Assembly: GCF_001625085.1 (NCBI RefSeq)
Contig: NZ_BDAW01000015.1
Span: 102,152-166,151 of the forward strand
Reading direction: 5' to 3'
Source of the DNA: Nocardia acidivorans NBRC 108247
GTDB lineage: Bacteria; Actinomycetota; Actinomycetes; Mycobacteriales; Mycobacteriaceae
Length of the DNA: 64,000 nucleotides
A model generated the notes under the pieces. The model did not search any database. It was not told where the DNA came from and saw only the letters and a list, made by a program, of their open reading frames with translations. Positions 26,000 through 35,191 of the stretch are shown here, piece after piece; position 1 is the stretch's first letter; each line of letters opens with the position of its first letter. Made by a program: the position numbers and the translations under genes.

Positions 26000-27960
26000 A
26001 TGGCGAAATTCCTGTACCGGGTGGGTCGATTCGCGTTCGAGAAGCGACGGCTCGTCGTAGTCCTCTGGCTGGGCATCATGGCCGCGCTGGTGGCCGGGGC
26101 GGCGACCGCGCCGACCGCGCCGCCGGACACCTTCTCGATTCCCGGGACCGAATCCCAGCAGGCGTTCGATCTGCTGGCCGACCGGTTCCCGGGCACCAAA
26201 TCTGATGGGGCGCAGGCCCGTATCGTCTTCGCCGCCCCGGACGGTCAGCAGATCGGTTCGGATGCCAACAGGGCGGCGGTCGAGCGGCTCGTCGCCGAGG
26301 TCGCGGGCGGCGCGCAGGTGAAGGGCGTGCTCGATCCGTTCCAGACCGGTGCGGTCAGCAAGAGCGGGAGCACCGCCTACGCGACCGTGAATTACGATGT
26401 GACACCGAATGATCTGACCGATGCGACCAAGACCGCGCTCAAAGACGCCATCGAGCACGGTAAGACCGCGGGCGTCACGGTGGAGGTCGGCGGTTCCGCG
26501 CTCATGCCCAAACCGGAGATGGGCGGTGCGACCGAGGCCATCGGCATCGCCATCGCCGCGGTGGTGCTGATGATCACCTTCGGCGCGTTCGCCGCCGCCG
26601 GACTGCCGCTGCTCACCGCGCTGATCGGCATCGGGGTCGGTATAGCCGCCATTGTGGCGATCGGAATGTCCACGACCACAACGACTCTCGCCATGATGCT
26701 GGGACTCGCGGTGGGCATCGACTACGCGCTGTTCATCGTCTCGCGGTACCGCACCGAACGCGCGGAGGGGTACAGCCCCGAGGAAGCCGCGGGTCGCGCG
26801 GTCGGAACCGCCGGTTCCGCGGTGGTCTTCGCGGGCCTGACCGTCGTCATCGCCCTGGCCGGGTTGGCCGTGGTCGGTATTCCGGCGCTCACCAAGATGG
26901 GCCTGGCCGCCGCGGGGACCGTCGCCGTCGCCGTCACCATCGCGCTGACCCTGCTGCCCGCACTCCTGGGCTTCTTCCAGCGCGCGGTCATGCCGAAGGC
27001 GTTCCGCAAGTCCTCGGCTGCCAAGGCCGACGGCACCGTGGTGGCCACCGAGGGGCCCGACGAGAAGGACCGGATGGGCACCCGCTGGGCACGGTTCGTG
27101 GTCCGCCGCCCGGTGGCGGTACTGCTGATCGGCCTGGTCGGCATGGGTGCGCTCGCCCTGCCCATGACCGGTCTCGAACTCGGTATGCCCGGTGACGAGG
27201 CGCAGCCGACCTCGACCACCCAGCGACGCGCCTACGACGCCCTGGCCGCCGGATTCGGCCCCGGCTTCAACGGTCCGCTCACCGTGGCGGTCGACGTCAA
27301 GGGCGTCGCGGATCCCAAGGTCGCGGTCGAACAGGCGAGCCGAATCCTTTCCGGGACAAAGGGTGTGGTCTCGGTGTCGCCCGCCATGTTCAATCAGGCC
27401 GGTGATGCCGCCATGCTGAACGTGGTGCCCGCCACCGGTCCCTCGACCACCGAGACCAAGGACCTGGTTCACCAATTGCGCGGTGAGGCAGCCGATCTGA
27501 AGTCGGCGACCGGGGCGACCATGCTGGTCACCGGTGCGACCGCGATGAATATCGATGTCTCGCAGAAGATGTCCGATGCCCTGCTGCCGTACCTGGCGGT
27601 GGTGGTCGGGCTGGCGATCCTGCTGTTGATGGTCGTCTTCCGCTCCATCGCGGTGCCGATCAAGGCGGCGCTGGGCTTCCTGCTCTCGGTGGGCGCGGCC
27701 TTCGGTGTGATCGTCGCGGTGTTCCAGTGGGGCTGGCTGGCCGAGCTCATCGGCGTGCATCAGACCGGGCCGGTCATGAGCATGATGCCGATCTTCCTGA
27801 TCGGCGTGGTCTTCGGACTCGCCATGGACTACGAGGTCTTCCTGGTGACCCGGATGCGGGAGGCGTACGCGCACGGTGAGAGCGCCAAGGAGGCGATCGT
27901 CACCGGCTTCCGGCACAGCGGGCGGGTGGTGGTGGCCGCGGCTGCCATTATGATCGCGGT
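26000..27960 (+). pseudogene. MMPL/RND-family transporter, 3' end lost by deletion
   Basis: From ATG 26000 (MAKFLYRVGRFAFEKRRLVV) the frame encodes about 650 residues of an MMPL transporter: TM1, an extracytoplasmic loop, then the TM2-6 block ('MMLGLAVGIDYALFIVSRYR', 'AVGTAGSAVVFAGLTVVIAL'), a second loop, and TM8-11 ('VFGLAMDYEVFLVTRMREAY'). At 'GRVVVAAAAIMIAV' (about 27958), where a final TM pair should follow, the sequence switches to a histidine-kinase remnant in another frame. The protein would lose its last TM helices and gain a nonsense tail ending at 28123. MMPL pumps export lipids or drugs; this one is probably inactive. Confidence 0.8.
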
Positions 27961-28385
27961 CCGTCACCGGGGTGCCGCGACCGTTGTCACCGGGTGCGGA
28001 CCTGACCGCGTACCGGATCATCCAGGAGGCGCTCACCAATGTCACCAAGCACGCGGGCACCACGGCCGCGGCGGTGCGACTGGTCTACTCCCGGCTGCTG
28101 CTGACCATCAGCGTCTCCGATGAGGGCGGCGAGGTCGCCGAACGTCTTCGTGCCGAACAGGATTCGGAGAGTCAGGGCTACGGTCTGATCGGAATGAACG
28201 AACGCGCGGTCTCGGTCGGCGGCCATCTGCGCGCCGGGCGCAGGCCGGACGGCGGCTTCGAGGTCACCACGGAACTTCCGCTGGAGCCACCGAAAACCCC
28301 TGAGCCGGAGGAACAGACGCCATGGCCATTCGGGTACTGCTGGCCGATGATCAAGCCCTGCTGGCCGGAACCTTCCGGCTGCTGA
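27958..28385 (+). pseudogene. C-terminal remnant of a DesK/NarX-type sensor histidine kinase
   Basis: From about 27964 the frame reads 'TGVPRPLSPGADLTAYRIIQ', then 'EALTNVTKHAG' (N box), 'SVSDEGGEV' (G1) and 'YGLIGMNERAVSVGGHL' (G2). This is the HATPase domain of a NarL-type two-component kinase. Sensor, HisKA_3 and everything 5' are missing. The frame is fused to the truncated MMPL gene at about 27958 but out of phase with it, and only an internal GTG at 27972 could start it. The frame overlaps the response regulator start (28322) by 64 bases, longer than usual. Confidence 0.8.
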
Positions 28386-28992
28386 TCGATTCGGCCGAGG
28401 ATATGGTGGTGGTCGGTATCGCCGGAAACGGCCGCGAGGCAGTCGATCTGGCGCGACAGACCGAACCGGATGTGGTGGTCATGGATATCCGTATGCCCGG
28501 GGTGGACGGTCTCACCGCCACCCAGGAGATCTGCGCCGATCCCGCTCTGCGCGACACCCGGGTGCTGATCCTGACCACCTTCGAACTGGATGAGTATGTG
28601 GCGCAGGCGCTTCGGGCCGGGGCCAGCGGTTTCCTCGGCAAGGACGTCGGCCCGGAGGAGCTGCTGCGCTCCATCCGGGCCGTGGCGGCGGGTGATGCGC
28701 TGCTCTCACCCACCGCCACCCGCACCCTGATCGCCCGCTACCTGGCCCGGCCCGAAAGCCGGATCAGCGCGGGCGAATCCCTGGCGGTGCTCACCGCCCG
28801 CGAGCGCGAGGTGGTGGCCATGGTCGCCGAGGGCCTGTCCAATGAGGAGATCGCGGAGAAGATGTATGTCAGCCCGCTGACCGTGCGCACCATGTGCAGC
28901 GCGCCATGTCCAAGGTGGGCGTGCAGAACCGCGCCCAACTCGTCGTCATCGCCTTCCAATCCGGTCTGGTCCGGGTCGAACCGCCCCGCTGA
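28322..28992 (+). pseudogene. NarL/LuxR-type response regulator with a one-base frameshift
   Basis: ATG 28322 is preceded by GGAGGAAC. The receiver domain is intact: 'VLLADDQALLAGTFRLL', phospho-acceptor 'VVMDIRMPGVDG', 'LILTTFELDEYV' and 'GASGFLGKDVGPEELL'. The LuxR HTH begins normally (LTAREREVVAMVAEGLSNEE; 'KMYVSPLTVRT'). At 28889-28892 one C appears missing (ACC ATG instead of ACC CAT G). Restoring it gives 'HVQRAMSKVGVQNRAQLVVI' and a natural stop at 28990-28992. As written, the frame runs to 29035 with a nonsense tail. Genuine decay fits the broken kinase upstream, but a sequencing error in a C run is possible. Confidence 0.8.
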
Positions 28993-28998
28993 GACTCC

Positions 28999-29450
28999 TC
29001 ACTCGAGCGGCCGGGCCAGGGGCAGATTCACGTAGCTGGATGCGCTGGGATCGAGCTGAACGTGCTGCGGCGCGGCGGTATTGAGAATACCGCCGTCGAA
29101 GAGCAGCGGCGGCACCAGAATGCCCTGGGGAAGTTGCCGGCGAAGACCTTCACGCGCAGGCGATGTCCGGGCTGGGGTACCGCGTCCACGGAGTTGATCG
29201 CCACGTCCAGGGGGTGGGTTGACCGGGGATCAGCGGCTGCCGGTCGGCGAGCAGCGGCTTGTACACGGTGCGGGTGTAATCGCCGCCGCGACCACGAGCA
29301 CCGCCACGTTGGAGTCGTCTCTGACCGTGGCGGCCGAGAACAGCGATTGCGCCCGCGCCCTGCATGTGGAGTGCCTGACCGCCGGACTCGCCGTCGCACA
29401 GCAGCGATCCGCGCAGCCTGCCCGAGCTCACGCCGCTGCGGTATCAGATC
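28999..29450 (-). pseudogene. C-terminal remnant of a CocE/NonD-type alpha/beta hydrolase
   Basis: Pieces of the C-terminal jelly-roll domain occur in three minus-strand frames: 'SSGRLRGSLL' (near 29420), 'DYTRTVYKPLLADRQPLIPG' (near 29260), 'DVAINSVDAVPQPGHRLRVK' (near 29190), and 'QHVQLDPSASSYVNLPLARP' ending at 28999. At least three indels separate them and the catalytic domain is absent. It converges on the decayed two-component genes, so the whole 27958-29450 stretch is degenerate. Confidence 0.6.
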
Positions 29451-29581
29451 ACCTTGGCGCTCTTCGGAACTCCGTGCTGGGAGTCGCTCTGAATCTGCTG
29501 CCGGGCCTTCAAACCGATGCGCTTCGTGTGTATAGTTGGCAACCGCAAGTAGTTGTAGTAGCTAAGTAAATAGGCTTCATC

Positions 29582-30079
29582 ATGAAGGACTCGATCATGG
29601 CCGTCGTTGTCCGTGATCTCGGTGTGACAACCGAACCGGATCCCGCGGATCGGCTCGGATCACTGCTGGTCCGCCTCATGCGGGCGGTCGGCAGGGTCAA
29701 GCATCGGGTGGCCAAGGACGGACTGGAACAACTCGCCTACGCGGTGCTCTTCTGCCTCGTTCACGACGGGCCGCAGCGCACCGGCAAGCTTGCCGAGCTG
29801 TTGCACGCGGAGATCTCGACCATCAGCCGCCAGACCAGAACACTGGTGGCACACGGTCTGGTCGCCCGCGGCGCCGATCCCATCGACGGCCGCGCCTGTG
29901 TGCTGACCGCGACGGCGGAGGGTGAGCGGGTCTTCGCGGAGAACCGCAGGCTGCGCAATCTGTTCCTGGCGGGTCTGCTGGCCGACTGGCCCGCGAGCGA
30001 CCGGGCGACCCTGATCGAACTGCTCGAACGACTCGTGCACGATATCGAAAGAACCACCGCGCCAACCGAATCGAAATAG
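29582..30079 (+). CDS. MarR-family regulator of the downstream exporter operon
   Basis: A 165-aa protein from ATG 29582 (ATG 29597 possible). Residues about 45-120 form the MarR winged helix: 'QRTGKLAELLHAEISTISRQ', 'TRTLVAHGLVARGADPIDGR' and 'CVLTATAEGERVF'. The gene ends 10 bases before the DHA2 exporter start, so they form one operon. The upstream 29535-29580 stretch is AT-rich and contains GTTG-G-CAAC, a possible operator. Confidence 0.9.
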   Translation: MKDSIMAVVVRDLGVTTEPDPADRLGSLLVRLMRAVGRVKHRVAKDGLEQLAYAVLFCLVHDGPQRTGKLAELLHAEISTISRQTRTLVAHGLVARGADPIDGRACVLTATAEGERVFAENRRLRNLFLAGLLADWPASDRATLIELLERLVHDIERTTAPTESK

Positions 30080-30089
30080 GTCCCGGACT

Positions 30090-32822
30090 ATGACAAGTGC
30101 GACTATCGAGGCCTCGCCGGACGTGCAGGCGGGTGCACCGCCGCAGCTGTCGCATCGGCAGATCCTCACCATTCTCTCCGGTCTGCTGCTGGGCATGTTC
30201 CTGGCCGCGCTCGACCAGAACATCGTGAGTGTGGCGATCGTCAAGATCGCCAACAGCCTGCACGGCTTCGATCAACAGGCCTGGGCCACAACGGCTTATC
30301 TGATCACGGCCACCATCAGCACCCCGCTGTACGGGAAGCTGGCCGATATCTACGGCCGCAAACAATTCTTCCTGACCGCGATCGCGCTGTTCGTCATCGG
30401 CTCGGCGGCCTGCACCTTCGCCACCTCGATGTATCAGCTGGCCGGATTCCGCGCCTTCCAGGGGCTGGGCGCGGGCGGGCTCATGTCGCTGGCCATGACG
30501 ATCATCGGCGATATCGTCCCGCCGCGTGAAAGGTCCAGGTACCAGGGCTATTTCATGATGGTCTTCGGCATCGCCACCGTGCTCGGGCCGGTGCTGGGCG
30601 GCTGGTTCTCCGGCTTCGATCACCTCTGGGGCATCGAGGGCTGGCGCTGGGTGTTCCTGGTGAACGTGCCCGTCGGCGTGATCGCGCTGGTCGTGGTGGC
30701 CAAGGTGCTGAACCTGCCGCAGCAGCGCCGGCAATTGCGGGTGGACTGGGGCGGCGCTGTCGCACTGACTATTTGCGTGGTGCCGCTGCTCATCGTCGCC
30801 GAACAGGGCCGCGGCTGGGGCTGGGATTCGGGCCGGGCCATCCTCTGCTACGTCATCGGCGTGATCGGGCTGGTGCTGTTCATCGGCGTCGAGTACCTGA
30901 TGAAGGACGCCGCGCTGATTCCGCTGCGGCTGTTCAAGAATTCGACCTTCACGGTCTGCATCGTGGGCGGATTCATCGTCGGCATCGCCATGTTCGGCGC
31001 GATCTCGATGGTGCCGCTGTATCTGCAAGTGGTGCGGGGGTTCTCACCCACCAAGGCGGGTCTGCTGATGCTGCCGCTGGTGGCGGGCATCATGATCGGA
31101 TCGCTGATTTCCGGGCAGGTCACCAAGCGCACCGGGCGGTACAAGGTGCTGCCGGTGATCGGCACGTTCGTCATCGCCTGCGGTGGCGCGCTGTACGCGA
31201 CCGTGCACTTCGACAGCTCGCTGTGGCAGCCGCTGCTGTACAGCGGCATCATCGGGCTCGGGCTGGGCGGCTGTATGCAGACGCTCATCATCGCGGTCCA
31301 GAATGCCGGTCCGCGTTCGGATATGGGCGTCTCGACCGCGTCGGCGACCTTCTTCCGGCAGGTCGGCGGCACCCTGGGGGTGGCGGTCTTCCTGACGATT
31401 CTGTTCAATCTGTTGCCGAACAAGATCATCGACGCCTTCGGCGGGCATCTCCCGGCCGGTTTCGACACCTCCAAACTCGACAGTGTGCAGTCCAATACCG
31501 CCGGGATCGCGGCACTTCCGGCGCAGGTGCGCGAACCCATCCTGATCGGTTTCACCAATGCCATGCACGGCGTGTTCTGGGTGGCGGCGGGTGTGGCGCT
31601 GCTGGCCTGCATCGTGCTGCTGTTCATGAAGGAGATCCCGTTGCAGGATGTCGCGCCCGCGCCGATCGAACCCGCCGCGCCGGATGTGGCGGCGCAGGCG
31701 CAATGGGCCGAGGATCAGGTGTGGGAGGGGGCCGCGCAGGCAATCTCGCAGCCGGAACCGGTACTGGCCGAAGGGCATACGGCCGAGGCCGATGGGCACG
31801 ACCGCGAGTTGGTCACGGCCGCGGTCGGATCGGGTGCCGAGGCCAACGGGTATGACAAGGCGTACGTCAATGGGATCGGCGCGGCGGGGGAGGCCAACAG
31901 TCGTGGCGGGCAGCAGATCTCATCGTTCGCGGCGGTCTCGACCACGACCACGTTGCCGGTGGTGAGCGCGGCCGCGGCGTCGCGCACCATCGGCGGGCGG
32001 GTGCAGCGCGAGGACGGGCGGCCCGTCGCCGCCGCCGCGGTGACGCTGATCGACCAGAGCGGACACCAGGTTTCGCGTGCCACGGGTGACAGCGGAGGCC
32101 GCTACCGCATCGATCCGCCCGCGCGCGGCAGCTATGTGCTGATCGTCTCGGCGGCCGGACATCTGCCGACCGCGGTGAACGTCACCGTCGACAGTCAGCC
32201 GCAGCAGCGCGATCTCACTCTCCAGGGCGCGGGTGAGCTCTCCGGTACGGTGCGCGTCACCGGTCGTGGCGAACCGCTTGCGGGCGCGAGCATTACGCTC
32301 ACCGACGTGCGCGGTGAGGTGGTCGGCGCGGCCGTCACCGGGGCCGACGGCGGCTATCTCTGCCACGGCGTGGTGGCCGGGTCGTACACGCTGGTCGCGG
32401 CCGCCGCGCAGATGCGGCCGACCGCCACGGCGGTGGTGGTGCCCGAAAGCGGGCTGCTGCGTTTCGATCTCGACCTCACCCCGATGGCGGTGCTCACCGG
32501 CAAGGTGTGGGCCGAGGGCCGGGCGGTGCCCGATGCCTCGATCACCGTGCTGGATCGGGACGGCAATGCGATCGGATCGGCGCGCACCGATGAGCACGGC
32601 CGCTACACCATCACAGATCTGGACGAGGGTGGTTACACCGTCATCGCCCGCGGCTATCCGCCGGTCACCTCGCAGGTGCGCCTCACCGGCGGCGAGATCG
32701 ACCACGATATGCACCTCGGCTACGACGTGGCCGATTCCGAGTGGTCCGGCGACGGCGACGCGATCGGCGACCGCGCGGAGGCCGAGCGTTCCGGCGTCGA
32801 ATGGCCCCGGGAGCGACCATGA
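30090..32822 (+). CDS. DHA2 MFS exporter with three C-terminal carboxypeptidase-regulatory-like repeats
   Basis: A 910-aa protein. Residues about 20-515 are a 14-TM DHA2 pump: 'GLLLGMFLAALDQNIVSVAI', 'GKLADIYGRKQFFLTAIALF', 'FRAFQGLGAGGLMSLAMTII' and 'GPVLGGWFSGFDH'. Residues 525-625 are an Ala/Glu-rich linker. From about 632, 714 and 800 follow three copies of a beta-sandwich module ('GGRVQREDGRPVAAAAVTLI', 'LSGTVRVTGRGEPLAGASIT', 'LTGKVWAEGRAVPDASITVL', each with a GxY strand). Such pumps with CarboxypepD_reg-like tails occur in actinobacteria. The tail side of the membrane and its ligand are unknown. The stop overlaps the YceI gene start (ATGA, 32819-32822). Confidence 0.9.
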   Translation: MTSATIEASPDVQAGAPPQLSHRQILTILSGLLLGMFLAALDQNIVSVAIVKIANSLHGFDQQAWATTAYLITATISTPLYGKLADIYGRKQFFLTAIALFVIGSAACTFATSMYQLAGFRAFQGLGAGGLMSLAMTIIGDIVPPRERSRYQGYFMMVFGIATVLGPVLGGWFSGFDHLWGIEGWRWVFLVNVPVGVIALVVVAKVLNLPQQRRQLRVDWGGAVALTICVVPLLIVAEQGRGWGWDSGRAILCYVIGVIGLVLFIGVEYLMKDAALIPLRLFKNSTFTVCIVGGFIVGIAMFGAISMVPLYLQVVRGFSPTKAGLLMLPLVAGIMIGSLISGQVTKRTGRYKVLPVIGTFVIACGGALYATVHFDSSLWQPLLYSGIIGLGLGGCMQTLIIAVQNAGPRSDMGVSTASATFFRQVGGTLGVAVFLTILFNLLPNKIIDAFGGHLPAGFDTSKLDSVQSNTAGIAALPAQVREPILIGFTNAMHGVFWVAAGVALLACIVLLFMKEIPLQDVAPAPIEPAAPDVAAQAQWAEDQVWEGAAQAISQPEPVLAEGHTAEADGHDRELVTAAVGSGAEANGYDKAYVNGIGAAGEANSRGGQQISSFAAVSTTTTLPVVSAAAASRTIGGRVQREDGRPVAAAAVTLIDQSGHQVSRATGDSGGRYRIDPPARGSYVLIVSAAGHLPTAVNVTVDSQPQQRDLTLQGAGELSGTVRVTGRGEPLAGASITLTDVRGEVVGAAVTGADGGYLCHGVVAGSYTLVAAAAQMRPTATAVVVPESGLLRFDLDLTPMAVLTGKVWAEGRAVPDASITVLDRDGNAIGSARTDEHGRYTITDLDEGGYTVIARGYPPVTSQVRLTGGEIDHDMHLGYDVADSEWSGDGDAIGDRAEAERSGVEWPRERP

Positions 32823-33640
32823 GTGGGCTCACCGCCCGAATTCGCGGTTCGTCGGGGTGGCCGGTGCCGGGCGCGGTCCTCACCGTCACCGATCTGACCG
32901 GCCGTCAGCTGGCCCGCGCGACCACCGATTCGAGCGGGCTGGCGACCACCGAACCGCTGCCCCCGGGCACGCATACCGCGGTGGTCACCGCCCCCGGTCA
33001 TCAGCCGGTCGCCCAGCTCGCCCGCATCTCCGCCGCGGGCGGCGGCCGCCTCGGTGAGATTCGGCTGCAACCCGAGGCGGGCGCGGTGGCCATGCCGCCG
33101 CCCGGTCCGTGGACGATCGATCCGGCGCACTCGACGGTCATGGTGACCGCCCGGCACCTCGGTATCGCGGGCATCCGAGCTCGTTTCGCCGAGGTGGGCG
33201 GCCGTCTGGAGATCGCCGGAACCTTCGAGCAGTCCACGGGTTACGCCGAAATCAAGGCCGCGACCGTCGACACCGGCGTCACCATGCGCGACAACCACCT
33301 GCGCTCGACGGACTTCCTCGACGCCGACCACTACCCCCTGATCACTTTCGCGGGCAACGGTTTCCGCCGCACCGGCGGCGACACCTGGGTCATGCCGGGC
33401 GAACTCGCCCTGCACGGTCGCGCCCGCCCCGTGGACCTGGCCGTCACCTATGGCGGCTTCGGCCCCGACCCCTGGGGCGGCACCCGCATGGCCTTCCACG
33501 CCGAAACTTTGCTGCACCGCGAAGACTTCGCCATCGACTACAACGCCATCGTCCGCGCGGGTATAGCCGCCGTCGGCGCCACCGTCCAGGTCGAACTCGA
33601 TATCGAACTCGTCCAGGGCGAGGCCCTCCCCTCCCTGTGA
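32819..33640 (+). CDS. YceI-family protein with N-terminal carboxypeptidase-regulatory-like module
   Basis: A 273-aa protein, its start coupled to the exporter stop (ATGA). Residues 1-85 repeat the module seen in the exporter tail ('ARIRGSSGWPVPGAVLTVTD', 'PPGTHTAVVTAPGHQPVAQL'). Residues about 95-270 are YceI: 'WTIDPAHSTVMVTARHLGIA', 'DTGVTMRDNHLRSTDFLDAD', 'YPLITFAGNGF' and 'DFAIDYNAI'. YceI is a lipocalin-like barrel that binds polyprenoid chains in other bacteria. There is no signal peptide, so it is predicted cytosolic. Sharing a module with the pump suggests the two act on the same lipid-like ligand, which is inference. Confidence 0.88.
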   Translation: MSGLTARIRGSSGWPVPGAVLTVTDLTGRQLARATTDSSGLATTEPLPPGTHTAVVTAPGHQPVAQLARISAAGGGRLGEIRLQPEAGAVAMPPPGPWTIDPAHSTVMVTARHLGIAGIRARFAEVGGRLEIAGTFEQSTGYAEIKAATVDTGVTMRDNHLRSTDFLDADHYPLITFAGNGFRRTGGDTWVMPGELALHGRARPVDLAVTYGGFGPDPWGGTRMAFHAETLLHREDFAIDYNAIVRAGIAAVGATVQVELDIELVQGEALPSL

Positions 33641-33697
33641 TCGGCCGCCACGGCCGGGGCGCTTGACGCCGGTCCGTGGTGGGCGCAGGGTGGGCGG

Positions 33698-34651
33698 ATG
33701 GGCGTTCGGGATGGGCTGAAGTTCAGTAGTTTGGACAGTCCGCTGTTCGATGGGGCCGAGGCCACCAAAGGGGAGTTGATCGACTACCTGGAGGCGGTGG
33801 GGGAGCGGCTGGTGCCGGTGTTGCGGGAGCGGCCGCTGTCGGTCATGCGGGTGCGGCCGGGGCAGGAGCCGTTCATGCAGAAGAACCTGCCCAAGTACAC
33901 CCCGGAGTGGGTGAGCCGGGTGAATATGTGGGCCGGTAGCGCGAAACGGGAAGTGTCGTACGCGGTCTGCGACGATGTGCGGACGCTGCTGTGGTTCGGG
34001 AATCAGCGGGCGGTCGAATACCATGTGACGCTGCTGCTCGCCGAGAACCTTGCCGATTACTCCGGTGGGCCAACGCATCTCGTGCTCGATATCGATCCCG
34101 CGCCGGAACAGCCGTTCACCCAGGTGGTGGGTGCCGCCGAACTGATTCGGCAGGCCCTGGCCGATGACGGACTCGCCGGTGCGGTGAAAACCAGTGGGGC
34201 CAAAGGGGTGCACATTTTCGTACCCGTGCGCGATGCCGACATCGAGGACGCCGCGGCCGCCACGCGTGCCATCGCGGCGCGCGCCGAACGGCTCGATCCG
34301 GCCCTGGCCACCACCGCCTTCATTCGAGAAGACCGGGGCGGCAAGGTATTTCTGGACTCCACCCGGGCGGGCGGGGCCACCGTCGTGGCCGCCTACAGCC
34401 CGCGCATTCGGCCCGGAACGACGGTGTCCTTCCCGATCGACTGGTCGGAGCTGCCGCAGATCCATCCGCGCGATTTCACCCTCCGCACCGCCATCAAGGA
34501 ACTCGGCGACCGCGACCCGTGGGCCGAGCAGATGCCCGCACCGCAGACCCTCCCCGCCGATCTCATCGAGGAGGGTCACACCATCCCGGTTGCCCGCGTC
34601 CAGGCCATGCACGAGGGCAAACGCCGCGCCCGCGCCCGCCGGGACGGCTGA
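33698..34651 (+). CDS. Stand-alone LigD-type polymerase/primase domain protein
   Basis: A 317-aa protein from ATG 33698. It has the LigD PolDom landmarks: 'RPLSVMRVRPGQEPFMQKNL' near residue 50, the metal-binding 'THLVLDIDPAP' (two Asp, about residue 128), 'AGAVKTSGAKGVHIFVPV' (S-G-x-K-G-x-H), and 'TVSFPIDWSELPQI'. Such archaeo-eukaryotic-primase-type polymerases fill gaps in non-homologous end joining; mycobacteria have several stand-alone copies. No Ku or ligase gene is adjacent. Confidence 0.88.
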   Translation: MGVRDGLKFSSLDSPLFDGAEATKGELIDYLEAVGERLVPVLRERPLSVMRVRPGQEPFMQKNLPKYTPEWVSRVNMWAGSAKREVSYAVCDDVRTLLWFGNQRAVEYHVTLLLAENLADYSGGPTHLVLDIDPAPEQPFTQVVGAAELIRQALADDGLAGAVKTSGAKGVHIFVPVRDADIEDAAAATRAIAARAERLDPALATTAFIREDRGGKVFLDSTRAGGATVVAAYSPRIRPGTTVSFPIDWSELPQIHPRDFTLRTAIKELGDRDPWAEQMPAPQTLPADLIEEGHTIPVARVQAMHEGKRRARARRDG

Positions 34652-34664
34652 ATCGCGCGGCGGA

Positions 34665-34955
34665 TCAGTCGGCGGTCAGGCGGCGGCCGGAGAAGACCCC
34701 GCCCGCGTTATCGGCCAGAATGTCGATCGGTCGCTCACGGAGTTCATCGGCCAGTTCGCGCACCTCGTAGAGACGGCTGAAATCGGCGATATGGTGCTCG
34801 GCGTCGATGGCATCGGCGACCGCGCGGGTCTGCTCCGGCGACCTGCCGACCACCACCACGCGCGTGCCGAGCTCGGCGAACCGGCGTACGGCGGCCGCTC
34901 CGATACCCGAACTCGCCCCGGTGACGACCACCGTGCGGTCCCGCCGATCTGGCAT
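34665..34955 (-). pseudogene. N-terminal fragment of a short-chain dehydrogenase/reductase
   Basis: ATG 34955 begins a typical SDR: 'TVVVTGASSGIGAAAVRRFA' (TGxxxGIG), 'RVVVVGRSPEQT', 'DFSRLYEVRELADEL' and 'DILADNAGGVFSGRRLTAD'. The frame stops right after LTAD, about 96 residues in, where a full SDR of 280-310 aa would continue with the catalytic Ser-Tyr-Lys part. NNAG has become DNAG. The break lies 14 bases from the polymerase gene's stop, so a deletion here likely removed the rest. Confidence 0.75.
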
Positions 34956-35191
34956 ATCGATGAACTCCTGACGCTCGGCGTTGCGGCGTCGAGGCAGAGT
35001 CGCAGTGCCGGAACGGGTTCCGCGAACGGCACCCGGTCGGTCGCTCCGATGCGCGGCGGGCCGATCCGCCCGGGCGCCGGGTCGGACTCGAAGCGAATTC
35101 TCAGCCGTGCCCTCGGCGGCGCACCGCTCGACTCGGGTACAGTTCGCGCACGCCGATCACTCGGGCGGCGGGTGTGAACAGGAGAAATTCG

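Noticed and set aside
25859..28063. Minus-strand extension of the DUF5302 frame across the MMPL gene (805 codons in total)
   Set aside because: Only the last 70 codons match a known family. The rest is low-complexity Arg/His/Gly text antisense to the MMPL gene.
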